In this document: positions 51,873 to 60,266 of the stretch, piece after piece
How the letters are laid out: every line of letters starts with the position of its first letter
How positions within the stretch are numbered: the first letter of the stretch is position 1
Assembly (NCBI GenBank): GCA_947177035.1
Contig: CAMWSS010000001.1
Location: forward strand, 89,378 to 153,377
Direction: 5' to 3'
From: an uncultured Porphyromonadaceae bacterium
GTDB taxonomy: Bacteria; Bacteroidota; Bacteroidia; Bacteroidales; Muribaculaceae
DNA: 64,000 bases
Position numbers and translations under genes: made by a program
Notes under the pieces: generated by a model
What the model saw: only the letters and a program-made list of their open reading frames with translations
Database searches by the model: none
Told to the model about the DNA's origin: nothing

Positions 51873-53303
51873 ATGGAATTCCTTGACAGACAAGAAGAAA
51901 TCAAAAGACTGCGCAATGCATTGAACAGAGACAGTGGCCCCTCGTTCGTTGTGGTCTATGGTCGGAGACGTCTGGGCAAATCGACCTTGATAAAGCGAGT
52001 GCTCACAGCAGACGACATCTACTATATGGCTGGAGATTTTATGGATCGGGTGCAGCTGAATCTGTTTCGCAACCAGGCGGCGACAAAGTTCCCTGAGCTG
52101 GCCAACATCGACTTCTCGTCGTGGGAGGATCTGCTTCTGATGATCAACCGTCTAACCACCAAGCGCTTCGCCATCTGTCTTGACGAATTTCCCTATATGG
52201 TCAGGCAGACACCGTCGCTGCCATCGTCACTCCAGCGGCTCATCGACACCAAAAGCCTGAACTTTGACCTGATTATCTGCGGAAGCTCGCAGCGCATGAT
52301 GCAGAACATGGTGCTTTCCAGCAGTGAACCTCTTTATGGTCGCGCAAATGCCATAATAAACGTGCAGCCGATTCCGATCCCGTTTCTGCAAAAAGCGCTT
52401 GATCTTGACGCCACGGCCACGGTAGAGGAATACAGCGTGTGGGGCGGAGTGCCGCGTTATTGGGAGTTGCGCGAGGAATATCATGATCTCCATGAGGCCA
52501 TCATAGAAACTATGTTCAACCAGACCGGTGTGCTTTACGATGAGCCGAAAAACCTGTTTTTTGACGATATGAATTCGGTGGTACAGGCCGAGTCACTGAT
52601 GTCGATAGTGGCAGGCGGCGCCAGCCGCCTGTCGGAGATCGCCTCACGCGTGGGCCGCGACGCGACGGCGCTATCCGCACCGATAGACCGTCTGATCAAA
52701 ATGCACTATCTGCGCCGCGAAATTCCGTTTGGCGAAGACAGCAAAAAGGCAAAAAAAAGCCTGTATCAGATCAACGACCCGTTGATGGATTTCTACTATT
52801 CGTTTGTCATTCCCAACTTGTCGAATATAGGCCGCAACCGCATCAATTTCATTGACAACTATATAGCGTCGAATTTCACCGGATATGTCGCCAAATGGTG
52901 GGAACACTTATGTCGCGAAGCTGTCAGCGGAAACTCACTGTTCGGCCACCTCTGGAAAGAGGCATCACGATGGTGGGGAAGCATACCCACTCAGCAAAGA
53001 CAGCCTGACGGAAAAAAATATATTGAAATGGAATTTGACGTCATTACTGAATCAACCGACCGCAAGGCCCTTCTTGTCGGAGAATGCAAATGGACCAATC
53101 CGGAAGTGGCCGGTGAACTGCTGAGGCGCCTGAACGAAAAAATTTCCATGCTCCCGTTGGCAGCCGGGAAAACGGTATATCCGGTGCTTTTCCTGAAAAA
53201 CAAGCCCAAAGACGAGCCGACTGGCTGCCGGATCCTCTATCCGCAGGACGTCATAAACCTGACATATGGCGACTCCGGCAAAGATTATATTTCTGAAAAA
53301 TAA
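51873..53303 (+). CDS. AAA ATPase with DUF234 C-terminal domain
   Basis: 476 residues: an ATPase_2-type AAA domain (about 1-220) starting EFLDRQEEIKRLRNAL, with Walker A in GRRRLGKSTL and Walker B in FAICLDEFPYM; a winged-helix region (about 225-310); and a DUF234 domain (about 325-460) with FDVITESTDRKALLVGECKW, which has the D-x(n)-E-x-K pattern of a PD-(D/E)xK nuclease-like fold. The family is widespread in archaea and Bacteroidales, often as scattered transferable genes; target unknown. It has its own strong promoter and lies opposite to its neighbours, between two genes that share a 3' motif, suggesting insertion. Confidence 0.85.
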   Translation: MEFLDRQEEIKRLRNALNRDSGPSFVVVYGRRRLGKSTLIKRVLTADDIYYMAGDFMDRVQLNLFRNQAATKFPELANIDFSSWEDLLLMINRLTTKRFAICLDEFPYMVRQTPSLPSSLQRLIDTKSLNFDLIICGSSQRMMQNMVLSSSEPLYGRANAIINVQPIPIPFLQKALDLDATATVEEYSVWGGVPRYWELREEYHDLHEAIIETMFNQTGVLYDEPKNLFFDDMNSVVQAESLMSIVAGGASRLSEIASRVGRDATALSAPIDRLIKMHYLRREIPFGEDSKKAKKSLYQINDPLMDFYYSFVIPNLSNIGRNRINFIDNYIASNFTGYVAKWWEHLCREAVSGNSLFGHLWKEASRWWGSIPTQQRQPDGKKYIEMEFDVITESTDRKALLVGECKWTNPEVAGELLRRLNEKISMLPLAAGKTVYPVLFLKNKPKDEPTGCRILYPQDVINLTYGDSGKDYISEK

Positions 53304-53327
53304 TTTTTCTCAAATATAATCTTTGCA

Positions 53328-53355
53328 GCCCGGCGCCGGGGGATCGGCGTCGGGC
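53328..53355. terminator. GC-rich hairpin downstream of the ATPase gene
   Basis: GCCCGGCGCCG (53328-53338) pairs with CGGCGTCGGGC (53345-53355), one G-T pair, 6-nt loop. No U tract follows on the plus strand. Confidence 0.5.
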
Positions 53356-53360
53356 TGGCG

Positions 53361-53391
53361 ATGTGAAATGTGACTGGTTTATTATCTGACG
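53361..53391. repeat. Copy 2 of the short repeated motif
   Basis: ATGTGAAATGTGA (53361-53373) and GGTTTATTATCTGACG (53376-53391); partner of 51036-51072. Confidence 0.55.
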
Positions 53392-53424
53392 GGAAGCAGA
53401 TGAAATTGTGATAATGACTGTGTG

Positions 53425-53724
53425 TTATTTGATGTGTATGCGGGTGGTGGTCAGATCCTTGCGGCTGATGAATATGATTGCCTCCGGCAGAACCACCGCC
53501 AGCCATCCGTCAATCTCCTCGGCGCCGTGGATACGCTCGATCTCAACGCTGTGGAGGGGCGATTCGGCGTCGATGGTGTTGAACACCAGGCGGTCACCGT
53601 CAAAGTCGATCGCGGCGGTGTCGAAGGCATAGTCCATCAGACGTGACAGGCCGCGGTCTTCAAAGAGCTGGGGTGCGGTGGCATAGGTGGTGTAGAGGCG
53701 CTGTATGGTGGCGTTGTTGATCAT
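53425..53724 (-). CDS. Hypothetical 99-residue protein
   Basis: 99 residues, begins MINNATIQRLYTTYATAPQL, acidic and without signal peptide or membrane segment. The centre (FDTAAIDFDGDRLVFNTIDA) and end (WLAVVLPEAIIFISRKDL) look like alternating beta strands. Not recognised. On the same strand as, and 110 bp upstream of the repeat shared with, the DUF4373-like gene region; may belong to the same small gene set. Confidence 0.6.
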   Translation of the reverse strand: MINNATIQRLYTTYATAPQLFEDRGLSRLMDYAFDTAAIDFDGDRLVFNTIDAESPLHSVEIERIHGAEEIDGWLAVVLPEAIIFISRKDLTTTRIHIK

Positions 53725-53833
53725 ATCGTTTCAGAGTTTTAATCGGTTTTATCGTTTATTTGACTGCTAAACAACGATTGTTTGCGATCAGTTTTCGCTG
53801 TAACACTCTTGTAACCGCCTTTTCACCTCCTTG

Positions 53834-54373
53834 TCAAATCCCACCCCTGAACAGCGAAAAATTGACCGAACCATAAACCCGATGCTCAAGAAACCCGGGC
53901 AATGACGAGAAGTCATGCGCCTTTGAATGCTCCACCACCACCAGAGTGTCGGCTCCGACACGAGGCGACGCCAGTATTCTGGCGGGAACAGTATCAAAGC
54001 CCTCCATGTCATATGGCGGATCGGCGAAAACAAGATCCGCCACCGGGCCAGACGATTCGATGAACTTGAGAGCATCGCCACGCACCACTGTAAGCTCCTG
54101 ACAATTGAGTTGCTGGCGCACTTTGTCAATAAAGCGGTATTGCGTCGGAGCCTTCTCCACGGCAATGACCGACGCCGCACCCCGGCTCACGATCTCCAGC
54201 GATATGGCGCCCGTGCCGGCAAAGAGATCTATCGCCGCGATTCCGTCGAAATCAATCAGGTTTTCAAGCACGTTAAACAGATTTTCGCGGGCAAAATCAG
54301 TGGTTGGACGCGCAGATATGTTGGTCGGCACGTCAAACCGGCGACGTCCGAATTTTCCTCGTATTATTCTCAT
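53834..54373 (-). CDS. rsmD: 16S rRNA (guanine966-N2)-methyltransferase
   Basis: 179 residues: MRIIRGKFGRRRF, then PTTDFARENLFNVLEN, SAM site DLFAGTGAISLE and catalytic DPPYDME (the N6/N2-methyltransferase DPPY motif). Methylates G966 in the 30S subunit. Last gene of the relA-pgpH-DUF3822-rsmD operon; overlaps DUF3822 by 4 bp, an adjacency seen in other Bacteroidales. Confidence 0.94.
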   Translation of the reverse strand: MRIIRGKFGRRRFDVPTNISARPTTDFARENLFNVLENLIDFDGIAAIDLFAGTGAISLEIVSRGAASVIAVEKAPTQYRFIDKVRQQLNCQELTVVRGDALKFIESSGPVADLVFADPPYDMEGFDTVPARILASPRVGADTLVVVEHSKAHDFSSLPGFLEHRVYGSVNFSLFRGGI

Positions 54374-55167
54374 GAAAGTTGTGTTTGCATTAACATGTCA
54401 AGCGGGGCGTCGGGAGCGGCGCCGAGCAGATAAAGAAGATTTTCAGAGAGAGTGAGCGGCATGACCGGGTCGACATATGGCCGCAGAATTTCAGCCACAG
54501 CATTGCGCAGCTCGGCCGGACCACCGATCATCAGCGGACAATCGGCAGGAAGCGCCGCCAGAATATAATAGGCGGCATTTGACGCCGAACCTTCCGTGGT
54601 CCAGCGGTTGGCAAAACAGATGCCCGACTCTCCGAAACAGACCATCAGCAGAGTGTCGGCGGTGAGCACAGCCCATGCGCGGCGCGGATTGCCCGACGCG
54701 TTGACATGGCTCAGATATTCAGCAACAGCCCTGAGCGGATGGGTGAATACGGGATTGGCAAAAGTGCGACGCAGGAAATTGACCTGATCAACCGGACAGA
54801 CCATGCCAAGCGCCACATCGGCCGGCATGCCGAACGGTGCGGTGGCGATTATCTCGCCGGCGGCGTCGGGCACCATGACGCGGACTGCACTCTCCAATGA
54901 CGGAGCACTGAGCCCGGCAGGAATCAGCGCAAAATCAGGCGTGTCGGCAATAACAGTCACCGATGCGAAATCCGACGGAAGCATCGGAGTGGAGTATATG
55001 GCCTCTTCAAGAGCAATCAGCGGAGATTTCGCCGCAGGCAGTTCCACGGAATGGAAGCGCACCGAACGCTCCACGCTCTCCGGGCCGGTCATCAGCGCCA
55101 TCAGCCGGCCGGCGCCAAGGCGCAGCCACAGACGCCAATAAGACGTATCGACAGAAGGATCGGTCAT
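54370..55167 (-). CDS. DUF3822-family protein
   Basis: 265 residues of the Bacteroidota-specific DUF3822 family, which resembles the actin-like ATPase fold of PilM/type II secretion proteins. Typical features are the central FANPVFTHPLRAVAEYLSHV and ICFANRWTTEGSASNAAYYI segments. No membrane helix. Function unknown; the 4-bp overlaps with pgpH and rsmD on either side indicate co-translation. Confidence 0.8.
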   Translation of the reverse strand: MTDPSVDTSYWRLWLRLGAGRLMALMTGPESVERSVRFHSVELPAAKSPLIALEEAIYSTPMLPSDFASVTVIADTPDFALIPAGLSAPSLESAVRVMVPDAAGEIIATAPFGMPADVALGMVCPVDQVNFLRRTFANPVFTHPLRAVAEYLSHVNASGNPRRAWAVLTADTLLMVCFGESGICFANRWTTEGSASNAAYYILAALPADCPLMIGGPAELRNAVAEILRPYVDPVMPLTLSENLLYLLGAAPDAPLDMLMQTQLS

Positions 55168-57200
55168 TTTGTATCTGGATATGCTATTCTTGAATGATAT
55201 ATGGTGCGCAGGCGGCTGGCAAACGTCTCTTTGATGAGTTTGACATCGCGGAAAGCCAGAGGCGACTCATTGTGCAGCCCCTCGGCCACCTGAGTGTCGA
55301 TGATCTTGTCAACCAGCGCGTCGATAGACTCAGCCGAATAGTCTTTCAGCGACCGCGAAGCGGCTTCGACGGCATCGGCCATCATCAGGATAGACGTTTC
55401 GACCGAACGCGGATTCGGGCCGGGATACGTATATGGCGCGGGATCAACGTATTCATCGGGATGCTGCCGGCACGCGGTCAGATAGAAGAACCGGGCTGTG
55501 CCGCGCCCATGATGCTCGGCGATGAAGTTGCTGATCACCTGAGGCAGGCGCGCCTTGTCGGCCCGCTTCAGCCCGTCTGTCACATGACCGACGATGATGC
55601 GCGCGCTCTGCTCCGGATCAAGAGCGTCATGCGGATTAACACCATGCTGGTTTTCAGTGAAGAAGGCCGGATTGGAGATCTTGCCTATGTCGTGATAGAG
55701 CGCTCCGGCACGCACCAGCTGCACGTTGGCCCCGAGTTTCAAGGCGGCCTCGCTGGCCAGATTGCTCACGGCCATCGAATGCTGGAAAGTGCCCGGACAC
55801 TCCTTGCTCAACTCGCGCAGCACCGGATTGTTGATGTCGCTGAGTTCCACCAGTGCCACCAGCGACGTGAAGCCAAACAGGCGTTCCACCACAAAAATCA
55901 GCACATAGGCAAACGAAACAAACACGGCATTTATGGCACAGAAACCGAAAATGCGGCCGGTCAAGGAGTTAAATGAACCAGTCGTCATCAGATTGACAGC
56001 CACATAGGCCAGCGAATAAGCCACAAACACCAACACGGCCGAACGCAGCAGCTGCGAACGGCGCGAAAGCTCCTTGAGCGAGTTGATGGCCGTGACACCC
56101 GCAACGAACTGCATGAAAATGAACTCAAGAGGATAGGATGCGGAGACAGCGCAGGCAAGCACGGTCACAAGCAGGGTGAACATGGCGGTGCGGCCATCGA
56201 AAAACACCAGAACCATGATCGGCACCATGGTAAACGGCACAATGTAGAGACCGGAAGTGAACGCGCCGCCGAGCGCGTCGGCAAGCAGAGCGAAAATCGT
56301 CACTATTCCAACAAGGAAGCAGACAGCCTTGACGTCGGCCTCGATGCGCGGACGGAAAAAGTGGAGAAATCCTGCCATACAGCTAAAAAGCAGTATCACA
56401 TAGAGAAACTTGGCCATCCAGGTCCAGGCCCGGCTTCCCGCCGCATCGGCACCGCGCTCGGCCTGCATCTGCTCGAAAGTGCGCAACACGGTGTAGAGCC
56501 TCGGCGACACAATGTCGCCCCGGTCGATTATGCGCTCTCCCTGCTGGAGCACGCCGACAGGCACCGACACCTTCTGATACTCCTGACGAAGAATGCGCTC
56601 CGAAGTCTCACTGTCTTCAACCATGTTAGGTTCCAGCATCGACGCCAGCCGGGAGGACTCGATGGCCCGGTGGCTTTCGGCATCGGGCAACTGCTCCTTT
56701 ATCCACTCATAGGCCCGCATCGGCGAACGCAGCCTGGACGTCGACGCGGGCGCCGACAGATTGTCGCCGGTCGCGAAGCGGACATTAGGCAGACGGCCCG
56801 TGACAATGTCATTATAGACCGACTCGTCGACAACTCCGGAGGCAAACACCTCGCGCACCTTTGACACTATGCGTTTGCGACGGTCGGGAGTAATATCGCC
56901 GAGCTCGGCAAGAGCAGCCGACAGATCCTCGGCCACACGACTGTCAACTCCGGCCTTGCGCTTGAACACAGGCACAAACGCACGGTCAACGGAATCGCGC
57001 GCATGGCGCACACTGAGCGAATCTTTATAGACAGGAATGTCGAACGGCGCCGTCAGCAGCGAATAATTCCACGGACGGTCCTGCTCATAAATGTAGGTCG
57101 ACTGCGACGTGCGCGGCATGAAATAGACTATCAGCAGAGTGCCGATAGCAAAAATGATCAGCCGCAGCGCAGCCGCAGATTTCAATGGACTGGTTTTCAT
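55164..57200 (-). CDS. pgpH: HD-family phosphohydrolase of the 7TM-HD type (PgpH-like)
   Basis: 678 residues. An N-terminal membrane helix (about 12-30), an extracytoplasmic 7TMR-HDED domain (about 35-265), seven membrane helices (about 270-480), then the cytoplasmic HD domain (about 495-660) with FQHSMAVSNLASEAAL, LYHDIGKISNPAFF and EHHGRGTARFFY. Homologues hydrolyse cyclic di-AMP to pApA. Cotranscribed with relA/spoT (4-bp overlap), so both nucleotide signals are made or degraded from one transcript. Whether this bacterium makes c-di-AMP cannot be seen here. Confidence 0.92.
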   Translation of the reverse strand: MKTSPLKSAAALRLIIFAIGTLLIVYFMPRTSQSTYIYEQDRPWNYSLLTAPFDIPVYKDSLSVRHARDSVDRAFVPVFKRKAGVDSRVAEDLSAALAELGDITPDRRKRIVSKVREVFASGVVDESVYNDIVTGRLPNVRFATGDNLSAPASTSRLRSPMRAYEWIKEQLPDAESHRAIESSRLASMLEPNMVEDSETSERILRQEYQKVSVPVGVLQQGERIIDRGDIVSPRLYTVLRTFEQMQAERGADAAGSRAWTWMAKFLYVILLFSCMAGFLHFFRPRIEADVKAVCFLVGIVTIFALLADALGGAFTSGLYIVPFTMVPIMVLVFFDGRTAMFTLLVTVLACAVSASYPLEFIFMQFVAGVTAINSLKELSRRSQLLRSAVLVFVAYSLAYVAVNLMTTGSFNSLTGRIFGFCAINAVFVSFAYVLIFVVERLFGFTSLVALVELSDINNPVLRELSKECPGTFQHSMAVSNLASEAALKLGANVQLVRAGALYHDIGKISNPAFFTENQHGVNPHDALDPEQSARIIVGHVTDGLKRADKARLPQVISNFIAEHHGRGTARFFYLTACRQHPDEYVDPAPYTYPGPNPRSVETSILMMADAVEAASRSLKDYSAESIDALVDKIIDTQVAEGLHNESPLAFRDVKLIKETFASRLRTIYHSRIAYPDTK

Positions 57201-59470
57201 ATGCGGGTTGCGGATTTCACTCCGGTTAGACTTTTTACTTTAGAACACAATTCGTCAACAACCGAGGCATTGCTAACTCTCACAACAAGACGACCGGTAA
57301 ACACACGGTCGGTGGCTTCGATCGAAAGCTGGCGAATGTCAATGCCGAGCTGACTGGAAATCATCGATATAAGCTCCTGAAGAATGCCATGACGGTCTAT
57401 TCCCTCCATCTGCACCGTCGCCACAAAACGCGACTCCGGCACCTCCTCCCAGGCCGTTGAAAGTATGCGTGAGCCATATGTAGCCTTGAGCACCGCCGCA
57501 CGCGGACACGTCAGCGAATGGACCGTCACCGTGCCGTCATCTTCAATAAAGCCCATCACGTCGTCGCCTGGAATCGGATTGCAGCATTGCGCCAGACTGT
57601 AGTTTGAATCGGCTCCGTCGGGACCCGACGTGCGCAGACGATACGTCTCCTTGCGGTTTATGACGGGAGTGGACGACTCCTGGACCATCTCATCAGCATC
57701 CTCTTTCGATCCGAAAGACGGCAGCCCAAGACGCAGAATCTTCTTCAACAACGACGTCGAACTCCGGCGGGATATATGGGCCAGAGCCTCGTCAATGTCG
57801 ACCTGTCCGCGTGATATGGCCAGATAGATCTCATCGCGTGAATTCAGCCTGTAATACCCCATCACCTTGGTGATCAGCTCATTTGAATCAGGCAGAGAAT
57901 ATTCGCGCAACGCCTCGCAGAAGCGCTTGCGCCCCTGCTCGATCTGAGGCTGGCGGTCGCGCCTCAAAGCCTGGCGCAGACGGGTGCGAGCCTTGGCCGT
58001 GACCAGAAAACTCTCCCACTCCGGCCGAGGATTCGGATGCTGCGACGTCAGCACCTCCACCTGGTCGCCAGAACTGAGCCTGTGGTTCAGCGGCACGAGC
58101 TTATGGTTGACCTTTCCGGCTATGCACCGCAACCCCACCTCATTGTGAATGGCAAACGCGACGTCAAGCACCGTGGCGCCTGAAGGCAGAGTCAGCAACT
58201 CGCCCTTGGGAGTGAACACCACGATTTCCGAAGCAAACAGATTGAGCTTCAAAGTGTCGAGAAAATCAATCGCACTTGGCTCGGGATTGTCGAGAATATC
58301 CTTGATAGTACGCAGCCACACCGTCAGCTCGCTCTCCTCATCGCCTTCACCCACCTTATACTTCCAATGGGCCGCAAATCCGCGCTCGGCAATGTCGTCC
58401 ATGCGGCGCGAACGAATCTGTATCTCCACCCAGTTTCCGTCATTGCCCATAACCGTCAGATGCAAAGCCTGATAACCATTGGCTTTCGGCACCGAGATCC
58501 AGTCGCGCGTGCGGTCAGGATGAAGTTTATAAATATCAGTGATGGCCGAATAAATCTGCCAGCATATATGCTTTTCACACGCCGGATCATCACAGTCGAA
58601 AATTATGCGCATGGCATAAAGATCATACACCTCCTCAAACGGAATGTTTTTCGTCTGCATCTTCCGCCAGATCGAATAAACCGACTTCAGCCGGTATTTG
58701 GCCTCAAAACTGATGCCCAGCGCATGCAGCTGATTCTCGATCGGCATCGCGAAATCACGATAAATCATATGCCGCCCGGCCTCCGTGCTCTGAATCTTCG
58801 ACGAAATATCCTCATAGGCAGCCGGATGCTCATACTTGAAACTCAGATCCTCAAGCTCGGTCTTGATGCCGAACAATCCCAGCCTGTGAGCCAACGGCGC
58901 ATAGATATAAAGAGTCTCTCCGGCGATCTTATACTGCTTTGCCGGCGCCATCGAACCGAGAGTGCGCATATTGTGCAGACGGTCGGCCATTTTAAGCAAC
59001 ACCACACGGATATCTTCACTCATGGTCAGCAACAGCTTGCGGAAATTTTCAGCCTGTGCCGACGCCTTGTCTCCGAAAATGCCGCCCGAAATCTTTGTCA
59101 GACCGTCAACGAGCTGAGCGATTTTCGCCCCGAAATTCTGGCGTATGTCATCAACCGTATAATCCGTATCTTCCACCACGTCATGAAGAAGCGCCGCGCA
59201 TATGCTCGTCGACCCCAGACCGATTTCCTGGCTGGCTATGCGGGCCACAGCGATCGGATGCAATATGTAAGGCTCACCGCTGCGACGGCGGATTCCCTTG
59301 TGTGCTTCCTTGGCAAAACGATACGCACGCTCGATTATCTCTACCTTCTTACGGTGGTTTGACTGCAGATAGCCGCGGAGCACGTCCTGAAACGCCTCCT
59401 CGATCATCTGCTCCTCGGCCTGCGAGTCAGGCTGGGGCAAATTCCGTTCCGGTGTACCGTGATCAATCAT
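57197..59470 (-). CDS. rsh: Bifunctional (p)ppGpp synthetase/hydrolase (RelA/SpoT)
   Basis: 757 residues from ATG 59470 (MIDHGTPERN). HD hydrolase domain with ALLHDVVEDTDYTVDD (HD near 96-97), synthetase domain with RIIFDCDD and PKANGYQALHLTV, TGS domain (VFTPKGELLTLPSGATVLDV), helical/zinc-finger-like region (LAQCCNPIPGDDVMGF) and C-terminal ACT domain. Both HD and synthetase motifs look intact, so synthesis and hydrolysis are predicted. First gene of the operon with pgpH, DUF3822 and rsmD. Its promoter lies in a 55-bp sequence that is repeated perfectly 510 bp upstream. Confidence 0.95.
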   Translation of the reverse strand: MIDHGTPERNLPQPDSQAEEQMIEEAFQDVLRGYLQSNHRKKVEIIERAYRFAKEAHKGIRRRSGEPYILHPIAVARIASQEIGLGSTSICAALLHDVVEDTDYTVDDIRQNFGAKIAQLVDGLTKISGGIFGDKASAQAENFRKLLLTMSEDIRVVLLKMADRLHNMRTLGSMAPAKQYKIAGETLYIYAPLAHRLGLFGIKTELEDLSFKYEHPAAYEDISSKIQSTEAGRHMIYRDFAMPIENQLHALGISFEAKYRLKSVYSIWRKMQTKNIPFEEVYDLYAMRIIFDCDDPACEKHICWQIYSAITDIYKLHPDRTRDWISVPKANGYQALHLTVMGNDGNWVEIQIRSRRMDDIAERGFAAHWKYKVGEGDEESELTVWLRTIKDILDNPEPSAIDFLDTLKLNLFASEIVVFTPKGELLTLPSGATVLDVAFAIHNEVGLRCIAGKVNHKLVPLNHRLSSGDQVEVLTSQHPNPRPEWESFLVTAKARTRLRQALRRDRQPQIEQGRKRFCEALREYSLPDSNELITKVMGYYRLNSRDEIYLAISRGQVDIDEALAHISRRSSTSLLKKILRLGLPSFGSKEDADEMVQESSTPVINRKETYRLRTSGPDGADSNYSLAQCCNPIPGDDVMGFIEDDGTVTVHSLTCPRAAVLKATYGSRILSTAWEEVPESRFVATVQMEGIDRHGILQELISMISSQLGIDIRQLSIEATDRVFTGRLVVRVSNASVVDELCSKVKSLTGVKSATRI

Positions 59471-59484
59471 AATCAATCCTTTAT

Positions 59485-59539
59485 TAGACCCCAAAATTAC
59501 AAAAAATCCGGCAATGTCTTAACTACCACACAAAAAAAC
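59485..59539. repeat. 55-bp direct repeat, copy 1 (contains the relA/spoT promoter box)
   Basis: Identical over 55 bp to 59995-60049. On the minus strand it contains TAATTTTG (59499-59492), 21 bp ahead of the rsh ATG, and an upstream A/T-rich region. Confidence 0.95.
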
Positions 59540-59578
59540 TGAATAACCGCGGTGCCGCATCTGAATTGCAAACTCTAT

Positions 59579-59995
59579 CTATACTGACTCATCCTTATGT
59601 TGCAGATAGAACAACTGCTTCTGAGTTTCAATTTCAGTGCGAAGTTCCTGCTCGGATGGGAGTATGGTAAGATTTGGAACGCGCGCGTTCCAAATTGCCC
59701 AATCAGGAAAAAGAAGATAGAACTGCCTGTAGTTTTGAAGATTGCGAGGGCTGAAACCTTTTCCTAACTTCAATGTCAATTGACGCGATAATTCTTTCAA
59801 AGTAGATGTGCCATATTCGGCACGCATATTGCCGCCTTGCTCCTCAACGACAATTCGCTCACCAATCTTCCAATAGGCATCAAGCATCGATGCGTTGAGA
59901 GCCGCCGCTGTTCGGCTGCGAGCGCTGTCAAGAATACTCTTTATATCCCCGACTATTCTATCTGAGATGGCGCCAAGCTTATAATTCGATTTCAT
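59579..59995 (-). CDS. Miniature YhcG-like (DUF1016 N-domain) protein, probably internally deleted
   Basis: 138 residues from ATG 59995. Residues about 5-115 are a DUF1016 N-domain (DAYWKIGERIVVEEQGGNMR, RAEYGTSTLKELSRQLTL, FSPRNLQNYRQFYLLFP). Then ILPSEQELRTEIETQK, which resembles the extreme C-terminal tail of YhcG-type proteins, follows directly: the PDDEXK nuclease domain is missing. It is a different subfamily from the full-length gene at 47454-48494. The coding region sits exactly between the two 55-bp repeats, and the upstream copy gives it a promoter box (60009-60002) 6 bp from its ATG. Confidence 0.7.
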   Translation of the reverse strand: MKSNYKLGAISDRIVGDIKSILDSARSRTAAALNASMLDAYWKIGERIVVEEQGGNMRAEYGTSTLKELSRQLTLKLGKGFSPRNLQNYRQFYLLFPDWAIWNARVPNLTILPSEQELRTEIETQKQLFYLQHKDESV

Positions 59996-60049
59996 AGACC
60001 CCAAAATTACAAAAAATCCGGCAATGTCTTAACTACCACACAAAAAAAC
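59995..60049. repeat. 55-bp direct repeat, copy 2 (upstream of the mini-YhcG gene)
   Basis: Perfect copy of 59485-59539, offset by 510 bp. Its first base overlaps the last base of the start codon of the mini-YhcG gene; the TAATTTTG box is at 60009-60002 on the minus strand. Confidence 0.95.
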
Positions 60050-60082
60050 GCGCTCAACACCCCGCCATTTTGCGATTATAAC

Positions 60083-60125
60083 GGGTCAAGCCGTAATTCC
60101 AGTGCACGGAATTACGGCTTGACCC
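60083..60125. repeat. 18-bp perfect inverted repeat
   Basis: GGGTCAAGCCGTAATTCC (60083-60100) and GGAATTACGGCTTGACCC (60108-60125), 7-nt loop, followed by AAAAAA on the plus strand. Lies in a roughly 270-bp gap between two divergent genes. No U tract on either strand in the correct place for a standard terminator. Confidence 0.85.
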
Positions 60126-60228
60126 AAAAAAGGCCGTTTTGTTAAACTTCGGAAGAATTATTTTTCGTGATTTCATTGGCATAAATGGACTTTTTTATCA
60201 AGGTTACCAATTATTAGTAGAAAAAGAT

Positions 60229-60236
60229 TAATTTTG
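60229..60236 (+). promoter_or_regulatory. Promoter -7 box for the BACON-like lipoprotein gene
   Basis: TAATTTTG, 30 bp before the ATG. -33 region lacks TTTG. Confidence 0.5.
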
Positions 60237-60266
60237 CAACAAAATTAATCAAACATTTTTAGCACC

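Noticed and set aside
48570..53724. Intact prophage
   Set aside because: No terminase, portal, capsid, tail or integrase gene; only a DUF4373-like gene and unknown genes.
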